From: Bartonella henselae str. Houston-1
Lineage (GTDB): Bacteria > Pseudomonadota > Alphaproteobacteria > Rhizobiales > Rhizobiaceae
Assembly: GCF_000046705.1 (NCBI RefSeq)
Contig: NC_005956.1
Location: forward strand, 558,001 to 622,000
Direction of reading: 5' to 3'
Length of the DNA: 64,000 bases
Shown here: piece by piece, positions 22,379-31,427 of the stretch
Position numbering within the stretch: position 1 is the stretch's first letter
Layout: every line of letters begins with the position of its first letter
The notes under the pieces: generated by a model
What the model was told of the DNA's origin: nothing
The model's database searches: none
What the model saw: only the letters and a program-made list of their open reading frames with translations
Program-made: the position numbers and the translations under genes

Positions 22379-22404
22379 GTTTGAACCTTTTTAAGGGTTC
22401 AAAC
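22379..22404. promoter_or_regulatory. Perfect hairpin between hutA and hemS
   Basis: GTTTGAACC (22379-22387) pairs perfectly with GGTTCAAAC (22396-22404) around an 8-base loop. It lies 63 bases before the hemS start and 167 bases after the hutA stop. No T-run follows on the minus strand, so it may be a weak hutA terminator, an operator or an RNA element controlling hemS. Function is unproven. Confidence 0.45.
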
Positions 22405-22570
22405 CATTTTACCCAATAAGGTCCTATTATCAACAGCAGCACAACCAAAAGCGGACAAATCAGTAACAGTTAAAACCCCTCTTTCAAGTCTTTGTAGGTT
22501 GAGGAGCAACATAATAATTTACCCTTTTATCGATATAACTTTATATTGATCCAATGGTTAACAGAAGTGA

Positions 22571-24748
22571 CTAAAACCTTTGCACGAATGACACCTTAAA
22601 GTTACGACCAGGCTGGCTGTAATAATCCTTTGGTGTTGAACTTTTTCCATCAGGAAGGTCTGATACATTCCAATATTTTTCATTGAAAAGATTATAAATA
22701 CCAGCTCTTACAACAAGGCCTTTTTTATCGAATGGTTTCCACCAACCAGATACATCAACAACCTTGTAGCCCGGAATTTTTTGATAATCAGAACCTTTAG
22801 CAACTTTATCACGTTTAGCAGACGAAGTAACCACAACATCCGCCCCCCAAGTGTCTTTTGCATATCCTACTCCAATAATCGCTTTTAAAGCTGGAATTGA
22901 GTTAAGATACTCATTTTTGTCAAGGTCTTTCCCTTGTGAATAAGCAAGGGCAAAATTGCTATGGAAACCATTATTAAGAACCCAATGCATTTTTGTTTCA
23001 ACACCAAAAATACGCACGTTTGAAAGATTTACATAGTGTCGACGTCCAAACCGGAATTCTTCTGATGATCCCTTATCCTCAGTAGTTATAAAATTCTTAT
23101 ATCGGTTGGTAAAAGCATTAAATGAACCACCAAAATTTGCATTTCCATATCGTATACCGATATCATATCCATTACTTGTTTCTGACTTAAGGTCAGGGTT
23201 TCCTTTTACATAATAAAGGGGAGGTTTGACATAGGAGAGGTAGAGTTCTGAAACACGTGGAGCGCGAAAAGCTTGTGCCCATTGTACATAGAATGTTACT
23301 TGATCACGAACATCCCACTCCATACGTAATTTAGGAGAAAAACGCGAACCATTTCTTTCTGGAGGATATTTGTCAGAAATGAGAGCTTTTTCATAAGAGG
23401 ATGTTTTTTGAGGAATGTGCTTATACCAATCATAACGAACCCCAGGTGTCACGCGGAAATGATCATCGGCAAAGCCAATTTGATTTTCCAAAGCAAAACC
23501 AAAATTGTAGCTGTTTGTATCCGGTGAATCTGATCGATTAGCAGGCAAAAAGGCACATCCCTGTGCATATTCTTTCAAATGACAATTGTCTTTACCTAAT
23601 AGATAGTGATGAAATTGAGACGATGAAACATTAGTAGCAAGCTTTAATGTATGACTTACTGTACCAATATTCATTTTTTTGAGAGCATGAGTATTGAAAC
23701 CGTAACTGGTATCACGTAAGAAATTATCTCTTAAATAATCCCCTTCAGGCGCTTTAACACGAAATCCATTCATGATATGACGACTGATTTGTTTTTGCCA
23801 ATAAAGCTGCCCAGAAAATGCATCAAAAAGTGCGTCTTCATTGCCATTATAATTATAAGACAAAGAAAAACGCTCACGACGCTTGTTATCCTGATCATAA
23901 ACAGAACCTGGAGCATACCTTGTAGATGCATTCAATGAATGCGTATTGATATTGTAATTAAAACGTTCTGCGGTTAAACCAAAACGGTGATTGCCATTGA
24001 AATATTGATGAATTTTAAAAAGCAAATTATTTTTGTCAAACTGAGCAGGGTTTTTACGTGTACGCTCTTCATAGCCTTCTACAGTTCCCATATTCTTACG
24101 TTCATGCCCTTCCACATGAGATCCTTGAAAAAGCACGAATGTTTGCTTATTCCGCAATGCAATAGCTTGATCTATATGCCAACTGTTATCAACAGAATGA
24201 TAACCACCTTTTATAAGACTACCCCAATTCTTGTTTTCAGTAATAAGGTCCTCAGGATTAAGGGTACGTAAAGCAACAACGCCCCCTAGTGCACCGGATC
24301 CATAAAGACTGGAATCAGATCCTTGAATAACATCAAATGTAGAAAGTGCATTAAAATCAAAAGTTGTATTTCCACCTCTCCCACGTACTATATCATCAAA
24401 CCATGGAAGAGCAATACCATCCATTGTTGTGAGAACACGGTTTGCATCTAAACCACGAATCACAAAACTATTATTTCTTGAGTTGTAGTTTACGGAAGGA
24501 TTAAGACGACTAACATCATGGACATCACTTATTTGTTTTTCATCAATGTCCTTAGCAGTTTTACGATTAGTCAAAATGGTTATCGAATCCGAGACATTCT
24601 CTATGTTTTTTTCTTTAATAATGATGGGTTTGAGTTCAGTTACACTACCTAAATTGTTGCTTTGTGCAAAAACAAATGAAGGTATAGAAACCGATAGTGC
24701 ACTTAAAATCGCACAACCTTTATAGATATTTTTTTGTCTTATTCGCAT
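22571..24748 (-). CDS. hutA: TonB-dependent heme receptor
   Basis: A 725-residue outer-membrane receptor that binds heme and transports it into the periplasm with energy from TonB. A signal peptide ends near residue 29 (SFVFAQ). The plug domain shows VSRLNPSVNYNSRNNSFVIRG-type TonB/plug features and DVIQGSDSSLYGSGALGGVV (about 130-160). The beta-barrel follows to the terminal Phe of FKVSFVQRF, the outer-membrane insertion signal. It is divergent from tonB and upstream of hemS-hmuTUV, which confirms heme as substrate. Confidence 0.95.
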   Translation of the reverse strand: MRIRQKNIYKGCAILSALSVSIPSFVFAQSNNLGSVTELKPIIIKEKNIENVSDSITILTNRKTAKDIDEKQISDVHDVSRLNPSVNYNSRNNSFVIRGLDANRVLTTMDGIALPWFDDIVRGRGGNTTFDFNALSTFDVIQGSDSSLYGSGALGGVVALRTLNPEDLITENKNWGSLIKGGYHSVDNSWHIDQAIALRNKQTFVLFQGSHVEGHERKNMGTVEGYEERTRKNPAQFDKNNLLFKIHQYFNGNHRFGLTAERFNYNINTHSLNASTRYAPGSVYDQDNKRRERFSLSYNYNGNEDALFDAFSGQLYWQKQISRHIMNGFRVKAPEGDYLRDNFLRDTSYGFNTHALKKMNIGTVSHTLKLATNVSSSQFHHYLLGKDNCHLKEYAQGCAFLPANRSDSPDTNSYNFGFALENQIGFADDHFRVTPGVRYDWYKHIPQKTSSYEKALISDKYPPERNGSRFSPKLRMEWDVRDQVTFYVQWAQAFRAPRVSELYLSYVKPPLYYVKGNPDLKSETSNGYDIGIRYGNANFGGSFNAFTNRYKNFITTEDKGSSEEFRFGRRHYVNLSNVRIFGVETKMHWVLNNGFHSNFALAYSQGKDLDKNEYLNSIPALKAIIGVGYAKDTWGADVVVTSSAKRDKVAKGSDYQKIPGYKVVDVSGWWKPFDKKGLVVRAGIYNLFNEKYWNVSDLPDGKSSTPKDYYSQPGRNFKVSFVQRF

Positions 24749-24986
24749 AACACATCATAACCTTTTGTTAAACATCCCCTCTAACTTTTGAAAATTACAT
24801 ATAATAAAAACGCTTGACTCACCAATCAAAACTAGCCAGCCAAGCAAGTGATTTGATATTAGCAGAAAATCACAAGAAAACCATATTAAACATGATAAAA
24901 ACAGTCAAGAAAAAAGTTGTAATTTCAAAATAGCTTGTTTAATGAATTTGAACATCGATATTAAGCTTAGAATAACGGCGGAAGAA
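24749..24986. promoter_or_regulatory. Divergent promoter region hutA/tonB
   Basis: About 240 AT-rich bases that must hold promoters for both directions. In Bartonella these heme genes are known to respond to heme/iron through Irr and related regulators. I looked for an obvious palindromic Irr-type box and did not find one that I could defend; the imperfect repeat TTGACTCACCAATCAA at about 24813 is only suggestive. Confidence 0.45.
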
Positions 24987-25781
24987 ATGATGAATTTTTC
25001 AGATACAAGGCGGTTATTAGCTCTTTGGATTGGTGCATTTTTTGGCGCTTTCTTTTTTCATATAGCATTAGGAGCACAATTTTATTTTCCAAGTATTGGT
25101 GTACGTAATGGTACGCTTTCTTCCACGATTATGCTGACTTTTGCGCAAGAAACTGTCTATCCGGATGTCGATACAAATATGCCAGATCTTAATGCAGATT
25201 TATCGGATCTAAGCACAGAACCAAGCATAGAACCAGAAATGTTGCAGCCTGATCTTTCAGAGCAAGAGTCAGAGATATTAGAACCAGAAGATGAAGTTCA
25301 ACCAGAAGAGCCTCAGTGGAATGGAGAAAAAAATGATTTTTCACTTCTCAAGCCTGTGAAAGAATCTCTTCCTCCAAAAGTGGAGCATAAAGTATTCAAC
25401 AAAAAACCGATACCGATACTCAAGACTGCAGTAAAGCATTCCATTGTAGAACCGCGTTCGTCTACCACCAGTCAGATCAGTCGTATAGCAGCGCTTGAGG
25501 ATGCGTTGTTAATGAAATGGTTAGCAAAAGTACAGGCACAACTGGAAAAGCAAAAAAATTATGTTATAGGACAGCGTACCAGTGGTGCAAAAGGAACGGT
25601 GAAGTTAGAATTTAGGGTGCATGAGCAGGGGAATATTTTTTCTAGTCGTGTTGTAGTTTCTGCGGGTGATCCAGAACTTGATCGATTAGCCATGGTAGCA
25701 CTTCAACGTGTTGGTTTTTTTCCACCACCACCACCATCAAAAGTGAATAAAATTATTCGAGTATCCTTAATATTTAGCTGA
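24987..25781 (+). CDS. tonB: TonB energy-transducing protein
   Basis: A 264-residue inner-membrane-anchored protein that passes proton-motive-force energy to HutA. One N-terminal membrane helix (LLALWIGAFFGAFFFHIALG) is followed by an acidic Pro/Glu-rich periplasmic spacer (about 55-125) and a C-terminal TonB domain from about 175 (GTVKLEFRVHEQGNI, DPELDRLAMVALQRVGFFPPPP). GGCGGAAG lies just before the two ATGs at 24987 and 24990; the frame could also begin at 24942. Partners ExbB/ExbD are not in the window. Confidence 0.9.
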   Translation: MMNFSDTRRLLALWIGAFFGAFFFHIALGAQFYFPSIGVRNGTLSSTIMLTFAQETVYPDVDTNMPDLNADLSDLSTEPSIEPEMLQPDLSEQESEILEPEDEVQPEEPQWNGEKNDFSLLKPVKESLPPKVEHKVFNKKPIPILKTAVKHSIVEPRSSTTSQISRIAALEDALLMKWLAKVQAQLEKQKNYVIGQRTSGAKGTVKLEFRVHEQGNIFSSRVVVSAGDPELDRLAMVALQRVGFFPPPPPSKVNKIIRVSLIFS

Positions 25782-25908
25782 TTTTACGGTTTTTTTGGAG
25801 GTTAATTTTCACATTCCTTCATGTTTAGAATTGCTATGATATTGTGGTCTATAAGTTGACGAAACGGAACGAACTGCTTTTTAGTGGATTGAAGTTTTTT
25901 CATTTTCA

Positions 25909-28011
25909 TCAACCGGAAAGAAGATCAGCTTTTATATCTGTTTTTCCAGTAAGTCTTGCTTTGTAGACTCCATAATTTTCCATGATACGCATTACGTAAT
26001 TACGTGTTTCTGTATAAGGGATACGTTCAATCCAATCGATGACTTTATCAAGAGGTTGTCCTCGAGGATCACCATAGCGTTTTATCCACTCATTAACGCG
26101 ACGGGGGCCTGCATTATAACTAATAAGGGCCAATATATAGGATCCGTTAAAACGTTCCAATTGTTCCCTTAGAAAATGGGCACCTAACGTAGCATTATAA
26201 CTGGCATCACTGCTGAATTTTTTTTGTGACCATGCGATTGAATGCTTTTTTGCGAGTGCTTTTGCTGTCGTAGGAAGCAATTGAAGGATTCCTTGTGCTC
26301 CTGCTTTTGATATGGCTTTTGGATTAAATTCGCTTTCTTGACGTGCAATGGCATAGATAAGCGCTTTTCCTGCTACAGAAATATTAGCGGAGGTTGGTAT
26401 TGCACCGAGAGGATGGGAGAGTGCACCAACATTTTTACCTTGAAAAACAGCAGTTTTTCCAATTTTAAGGCTTGTATAATAGTCACCGTTTTTTTCTGCC
26501 ATAACAGCTAGAAGAGCTAATTCACCAGGGCTTTCTATTTTTTCTCCGAGTTCTCTATAAAAAATTTTAGCAAAATCAGAATAGCCAGCTGATTCAAGAT
26601 GTTGAATTGCTTGAATAGCTTTTCGTGCGCTAAAACGTTGTCGCTCAGAGGTTGTTGGTTTTGGAAAGGAGATTTCGAGTTTTTTTTGATTCAGTCGTGA
26701 AGCTGCTAATTGACCATAATAAGTTGCACTGAAATGGGCTGCGCGATGAAAATAATGTTGGGCATTTTTATGTTCACCGAGTATCTCTGCTGTTCGTCCC
26801 ATCCAATAGTATCCACGGGATGCTGAAAGAGGTGCAGAAGATAACTGAGGGATACGCGAAAAATGCTGCATTGCCAGTTGAGGATTATGAAGAAACCGTA
26901 GTGCATACCATCCTGCATGAAATTCAGCATCGATTGTCAATGAAGCTTTCATACCAGTGTGTGTTGCAACGAGTTTATAAGCAATTTTAGGTTTGTTTAA
27001 ATCGAGCATTTCACGAGAAAGGGCACGTTGTTCTCTCCATAATGCATGAGGGTTCATAAGACGTAAGATATTTTTGGGTGTTCTCATCATGCGTGTTGCG
27101 GCTTCACTATATTGTCCAGTTCGACGAAGATGGCGAATGTAAGCAAATTGAAGGAGAGGACTTTTTTGCCATGATCGTTCTACAGAATGTAACTTCTGTG
27201 CGGCTTGAGGATCACTTTTTTCGACTGCGATAAAAGCCTTAAAAAGAGATTGAGCATGGGCTAATTTTGCAACGCGCTTTGCTGAATCAAATCGATGCGC
27301 ATAAAGCATAAATTGCATGCGTTTCAGATGATCAATAGGTTGTAATGCTGCACTTGCATTTTTAAGAACAAACTCTTCTTCTTGTGCATTGAGCTTCGTT
27401 TTATGCCACCATGGCGCGATGATTTGTCGAGCACGAGCGGTTTGCCCAGTTGTGATAAGTGCTTTAGCATATGTGGCTATACCTTGTGCTGTAAGGGGTA
27501 AATGATGCGTAAATTTTTGGATAATCACCGGTGCGAAATTCGTTTCATTAATAAAAGCACGTTCAGCATTGCGTTGCATAGCCGCTATGCCGGGCCATCC
27601 TTTTAGTTCTTTGATTGCATTAAATATTTCCGAGCTTGGTACATTGGTTTTGCTTGATATCCCAATTGCCCATGTCAAAATATGGCGATCAAGGCTATCC
27701 TTTTCCATTGAATTGCGAAGGCTGATTGTTTTTGCAATATTATTATTTGAAAGTGCATCTAAGCCAGCTTTAAGTTTTTTGAGCGTAGAAGTGTTTGTGA
27801 ATGTAGGAATATTGTGGGGTGTTGTGTGAATCTGTCTAAAAGGTTTTGTAGCTTGTTTTTTTATGACAAAGGGGGTAGGGCGAACTAAAGGGATTGGTAT
27901 TTGTCTGTGCAAAAGAGTTGTTTGTGCACAGGCACTTGAAAATAAAATTGTTGCTTCAAGTATAAGTGCAGTAAAGGTTGATACGAAGGAGAAGATGAAG
28001 AATGCATACAT
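25909..28011 (-). CDS. slt: Soluble lytic murein transglycosylase
   Basis: A 700-residue periplasmic enzyme that cleaves peptidoglycan glycan strands to anhydro-muropeptides. A signal peptide or anchor is at the N-terminus (FIFSFVSTFTALILEATILF). A long alpha-superhelical ring region with tetratricopeptide-like helices takes up most of the protein. The C-terminal SLT domain has the catalytic Glu in YAIARQESEFNP, then SKAGAQGILQLLP and ISYNAGPRRV. It converges with tonB (127-base gap) and diverges from dapA. Confidence 0.93.
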   Translation of the reverse strand: MYAFFIFSFVSTFTALILEATILFSSACAQTTLLHRQIPIPLVRPTPFVIKKQATKPFRQIHTTPHNIPTFTNTSTLKKLKAGLDALSNNNIAKTISLRNSMEKDSLDRHILTWAIGISSKTNVPSSEIFNAIKELKGWPGIAAMQRNAERAFINETNFAPVIIQKFTHHLPLTAQGIATYAKALITTGQTARARQIIAPWWHKTKLNAQEEEFVLKNASAALQPIDHLKRMQFMLYAHRFDSAKRVAKLAHAQSLFKAFIAVEKSDPQAAQKLHSVERSWQKSPLLQFAYIRHLRRTGQYSEAATRMMRTPKNILRLMNPHALWREQRALSREMLDLNKPKIAYKLVATHTGMKASLTIDAEFHAGWYALRFLHNPQLAMQHFSRIPQLSSAPLSASRGYYWMGRTAEILGEHKNAQHYFHRAAHFSATYYGQLAASRLNQKKLEISFPKPTTSERQRFSARKAIQAIQHLESAGYSDFAKIFYRELGEKIESPGELALLAVMAEKNGDYYTSLKIGKTAVFQGKNVGALSHPLGAIPTSANISVAGKALIYAIARQESEFNPKAISKAGAQGILQLLPTTAKALAKKHSIAWSQKKFSSDASYNATLGAHFLREQLERFNGSYILALISYNAGPRRVNEWIKRYGDPRGQPLDKVIDWIERIPYTETRNYVMRIMENYGVYKARLTGKTDIKADLLSG

Positions 28012-28258
28012 AGAGAAAAGACCTTAAGACCTTACTTTTTTGAAACACTCAAGTTTTTCTAAGACAGAAGCATGAAAAACGCGTTAATGCAGATTGATAC
28101 TTTAAAGAAATTTTGGGAATTGAAGAAGAGAGATGCTAATCTTGTAAAAGCTTTTATGAAATTCATCTTGCTTCAGTGAGAGAGCAAGATTATGTTCTAT
28201 TATGGATAACTTATAAAGGCGATTTAAAAAATAAAGCGAACATTACAGGGAGTTTATA

Positions 28259-29143
28259 ATGCTCAAGGGAGCTGTGACCGCGCTTATCACACCGTTTGAT
28301 GATAATGGCGCTATTGATGAGAAAGCATTTTGCAATTTTGTCGAGTGGCAGATTACACAAGGTATTAATGGCGTAAGCCCTGTTGGTACAACGGGTGAAT
28401 CACCAACTTTAACTCATGAAGAACATAAGAGAATTATAGAATTATGTGTCGAGCAGGTTGCTAAGCGTGTTCCTGTTGTTGCTGGAGCAGGATCAAATAG
28501 CACAAGTGAGGCTGTAGAGCTTGCAAAGCATGCAGAGAAAGCAGGTGCAGATGCAGTTTTAGTTGTTACGCCTTATTATAACAGACCTAATCAGAGGGGA
28601 TTATACACACATTTTTCTTCCATTGCAAAAGCAATTTCTATCCCGATTATAATTTATAATATCCCCAGTCGTTCTGTGATTGATATGGCAGTGGAGACGA
28701 TGAGAGACCTTTGTCGTGATTTTAAAAATATCATTGGTGTAAAGGATGCAACCGGTAAAATTGAGCGTGCCAGTGAACAACGTGAAAAGTGTGGTAAAGA
28801 TTTTGTACAGCTTTCTGGTGATGATTGTACAGCATTGGGTTTTAATGCACATGGGGGTGTAGGGTGTATTTCGGTTTCGTCCAATGTTGCTCCAAAGCTT
28901 TGTGCACAGCTTCATGCTGCTTGTTTATGTAGTGATTATAAAACAGCCCTCAAATTAAATGATCTTCTGATGCCTCTCAATCGTGCGGTGTTTATTGAAC
29001 CAAGTCCTGCTGGTATTAAATATGCCGCTGCAAAATTAGGGCTTTGTGGCACTATTGTTCGCTCGCCGATTGTTCCGCTTTCGGATACCACAAAGAAGAT
29101 TATTGATGAAGCTTTATACCATGCGGGTTTGCTTAAAGAATGA
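28259..29143 (+). CDS. dapA: 4-hydroxy-tetrahydrodipicolinate synthase
   Basis: A 294-residue TIM-barrel lyase that condenses pyruvate with aspartate semialdehyde in lysine and diaminopimelate synthesis. The Schiff-base Lys162 is in GVKDATG and the catalytic Tyr133 in [18 protein letters not shown] supplies the threonine pair. Length is standard. The ATG at 28259 follows AGGGAG. smpB follows after 15 bases and is probably co-transcribed. Confidence 0.97.
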   Translation: MLKGAVTALITPFDDNGAIDEKAFCNFVEWQITQGINGVSPVGTTGESPTLTHEEHKRIIELCVEQVAKRVPVVAGAGSNSTSEAVELAKHAEKAGADAVLVVTPYYNRPNQRGLYTHFSSIAKAISIPIIIYNIPSRSVIDMAVETMRDLCRDFKNIIGVKDATGKIERASEQREKCGKDFVQLSGDDCTALGFNAHGGVGCISVSSNVAPKLCAQLHAACLCSDYKTALKLNDLLMPLNRAVFIEPSPAGIKYAAAKLGLCGTIVRSPIVPLSDTTKKIIDEALYHAGLLKE

Positions 29144-29158
29144 AGTGATATACTGTAC

Positions 29159-29635
29159 ATGAACAAAAAAAAGAACGCGCCAGTACGAAAAATAATTGCG
29201 GATAATCGTAAAGCCCGTTTTAATTATGAAATTCTCGATAACCTTGAGGCCGGTCTGGTACTTCAGGGAGCGGAAGTGAAGTCTTTGCGTTCCAATCATG
29301 CGAATATTGCTGAAAGTTATGCCAGCTTTGAAAATGGGGAATTATGGTTAGTGAACAGTTATATTCCTGAATATACGCAGGCTAATCGTTTTAACCATGA
29401 ACCGCGTCGTTTGCGGAAATTATTAATTTCAAAACGTGAAATGGCGCGTTTTTTTAATGCAACTTCTCGTGAAGGAATGACACTTGTTCCCCTTAAACTT
29501 TATTTTAATGAACGAGGGCGCGCTAAGTTAGAGATTGCTTTGGCACGTGGAAAGAAGCTGCATGATAAGCGTGAAACGGAAAAAAAACGTGATTGGGGGC
29601 GTGAAAAAGCACGACTTTTAAAAAGATATGGATGA
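29159..29635 (+). CDS. smpB: SsrA-binding protein SmpB
   Basis: A 158-residue RNA-binding protein that delivers tmRNA to stalled ribosomes. Recognisable features are the N-terminal [25 protein letters not shown] and the basic C-terminal tail ([20 protein letters not shown]) that enters the mRNA channel. dapA-smpB linkage is common in this order. The ssrA gene itself was not found in the window. Confidence 0.97.
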   Translation: MNKKKNAPVRKIIADNRKARFNYEILDNLEAGLVLQGAEVKSLRSNHANIAESYASFENGELWLVNSYIPEYTQANRFNHEPRRLRKLLISKREMARFFNATSREGMTLVPLKLYFNERGRAKLEIALARGKKLHDKRETEKKRDWGREKARLLKRYG

Positions 29636-29681
29636 TAGGATTTGTTTGTCTGTCCTTATTTATAATGCTTCTAAGGAGATT

Positions 29682-30350
29682 TCAGCTTTGATCAAGATAT
29701 GTTTTTGCTGCTTCGAAAATCTGATGAAACATAGCATCCGTTAAGCGACCAGTGTTAGTATTATAGCGTGAACAGTGATAACTTGAGAAGATGCGTAATC
29801 TGCCGATGTTGTTTATTTGTCCATGTCCAAAGGGATGAGCTAAAACTTTTGCATTGAGGGCACGGAGTGTTGAATGATGTGCAATGGTGCCGAGGGTGAT
29901 AACAGCTTTAAGTTTGGGAAGATTTGTTAAAAGAGGTGAAAAGAAATATCGGCAAGTGTTAATTTCTGCACCAGTAGGTTTATTTTCTGGGGGAACACAA
30001 CGAACTGAATTAACAATTGCTGCATCAATCAGTTCAAGGGTGTCATCAGCTCTTTCTTCAAACGTCCCTTGGGCAAAACCAAACTTTTTCAAAGTGGAAT
30101 AAAGCAGGTGTCCAGCATAATCACCAGTAAACGGGCGTCCAGTTCGGTTTGCGCCGCGTAATCCAGGAGCAAGACCGACAATGAGAAGGCGTGTTGTGTC
30201 TGCCCCTTTATAGGGAAAGAATGGGCGTACTGGAGCATTATACCAGCTCGGTTCTTTTATACGCCAGTCGGAGATGAATTTATGTAAACGTGGGCATAAA
30301 TCGCAGTTTTGCGGTGGTTCTGGGCAAAGCGATTTTAATTGGCTATTCAT
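29682..30350 (-). CDS. Uracil-DNA glycosylase, family 5 (UdgB-type)
   Basis: A 222-residue repair enzyme. Motif A is VGLAPGLRGANRTGRPFTGD, and the C-terminal motif HCSRYN replaces the HPS of family 4, which marks UdgB. The four cysteines expected for the Fe-S cluster are present (CDLC near residue 16, VRCVPP, INTCRY). UdgB enzymes accept uracil, hypoxanthine and other lesions in double-stranded DNA. It converges with smpB. This is the second, distinct uracil-DNA glycosylase in the window. Confidence 0.9.
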   Translation of the reverse strand: MNSQLKSLCPEPPQNCDLCPRLHKFISDWRIKEPSWYNAPVRPFFPYKGADTTRLLIVGLAPGLRGANRTGRPFTGDYAGHLLYSTLKKFGFAQGTFEERADDTLELIDAAIVNSVRCVPPENKPTGAEINTCRYFFSPLLTNLPKLKAVITLGTIAHHSTLRALNAKVLAHPFGHGQINNIGRLRIFSSYHCSRYNTNTGRLTDAMFHQIFEAAKTYLDQS

Positions 30351-30899
30351 TGTGAGAAGCTATCAATCATTTTATATGAATTTTTCCAGTTATTTTATGA
30401 CCGATTATGTCTTTGTAAACAACCTATAATGAATAACAATCTTTTTGATAACAAGGTTTAACATAAAATCATGGCCGATTATTTTGTAAAGAGAGACACT
30501 CTTTCAGTGATGTATTCGATGAATAAGATGTTAATGGGATAGAGTTTCTTATTTTTAATAAATATTTTATCATAAAAAGTGCACATAAAACTGTTGTTAT
30601 TGCGAAAAACTTTTAAGAGTTTAGGATGGTTGATATCCCTTTAAAGGATAAAGTTTCTAAAGAGAGGCACTTTGTCAAATGCATGTTTGAATTAGCTCCT
30701 CTTAAAACTTTTTTTAAGCAGTATTTATATTAGCTCAAAGAGGTTATACGCTTTTTATAAAGCTTCCAAGAATTTTCTTCAATAAGCTTTTGAGTAAAAA
30801 AATATTAAAGTTTGTTTTGTTTTTCTTGTGTTTTCTTTTGATTATTGTATATATTTGCACTCATTATGAAATTTTTTAATCTTTAAGAAAGAGGCATAA
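30351..30899. other. Gap upstream of rpoZ, promoter region, no gene seen
   Basis: About 550 bases between the divergent family-5 glycosylase and rpoZ. It is AT-rich, with short broken frames only. Promoters for both genes must lie here; AAGAAAGAGG just before 30900 is the rpoZ ribosome site. No RNA gene or repeat could be supported. Confidence 0.5.
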
Positions 30900-31298
30900 A
30901 TGGCCCGTGTAACGGTAGAAGATTGTATTGATAAAGTCGATAATCGCTTTGAATTAGTGCTTTTAGCTGGACATCGGGCGCGTCAAATTTCGCAGGGTGC
31001 GCAGATTACGGTTGATCGTGATAATGATAAAAATCCCGTTGTTGCTTTGCGTGAAATAGCAGAAGAAACGCTATCTCCTGCCGATTTAAAAGAAGATCTT
31101 ATTCATTCGTTACAAAAGCATGTGGAAGTGGATGAGCCAGAAATGGCAAGCGAATTTATTTCTCATTCAAGTGAGGCTGGAGGTGTTTTGGGTACTTCTT
31201 CGGAAGAAGAGGGCAGTTCATTCGATCATATGTCTGAAGAAGAGCTTTTAGCGGGTATCGAAGGTTTGGTCGTTCCAGAGAAGAGTGACGATTATTAA
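30900..31298 (+). CDS. rpoZ: RNA polymerase omega subunit
   Basis: A 132-residue subunit that helps fold beta-prime and forms part of the ppGpp site. The N-terminal core ([43 protein letters not shown]) is standard, and the C-terminal ~60 residues are an acidic, rhizobia-type tail. It stands 130 bases before rsh, the ppGpp synthetase gene, a conserved pairing in many proteobacteria. Confidence 0.96.
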   Translation: MARVTVEDCIDKVDNRFELVLLAGHRARQISQGAQITVDRDNDKNPVVALREIAEETLSPADLKEDLIHSLQKHVEVDEPEMASEFISHSSEAGGVLGTSSEEEGSSFDHMSEEELLAGIEGLVVPEKSDDY

Positions 31299-31427
31299 TT
31301 GCGGCAATTTATATTACAAGAGCAAATATACGTTGTCGTGCGGGAGCATTTATTTTTTTGGTCTTTTTAAATGAAATATTCATATTGAATAAGGTTAGGT
31401 TTGTGAAAAGATAAAGGATATGCTTAT

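Noticed and set aside
24807-24875. Possible Irr/iron box between hutA and tonB
   Set aside because: Only imperfect inverted repeats; no match to a known operator that I could defend.
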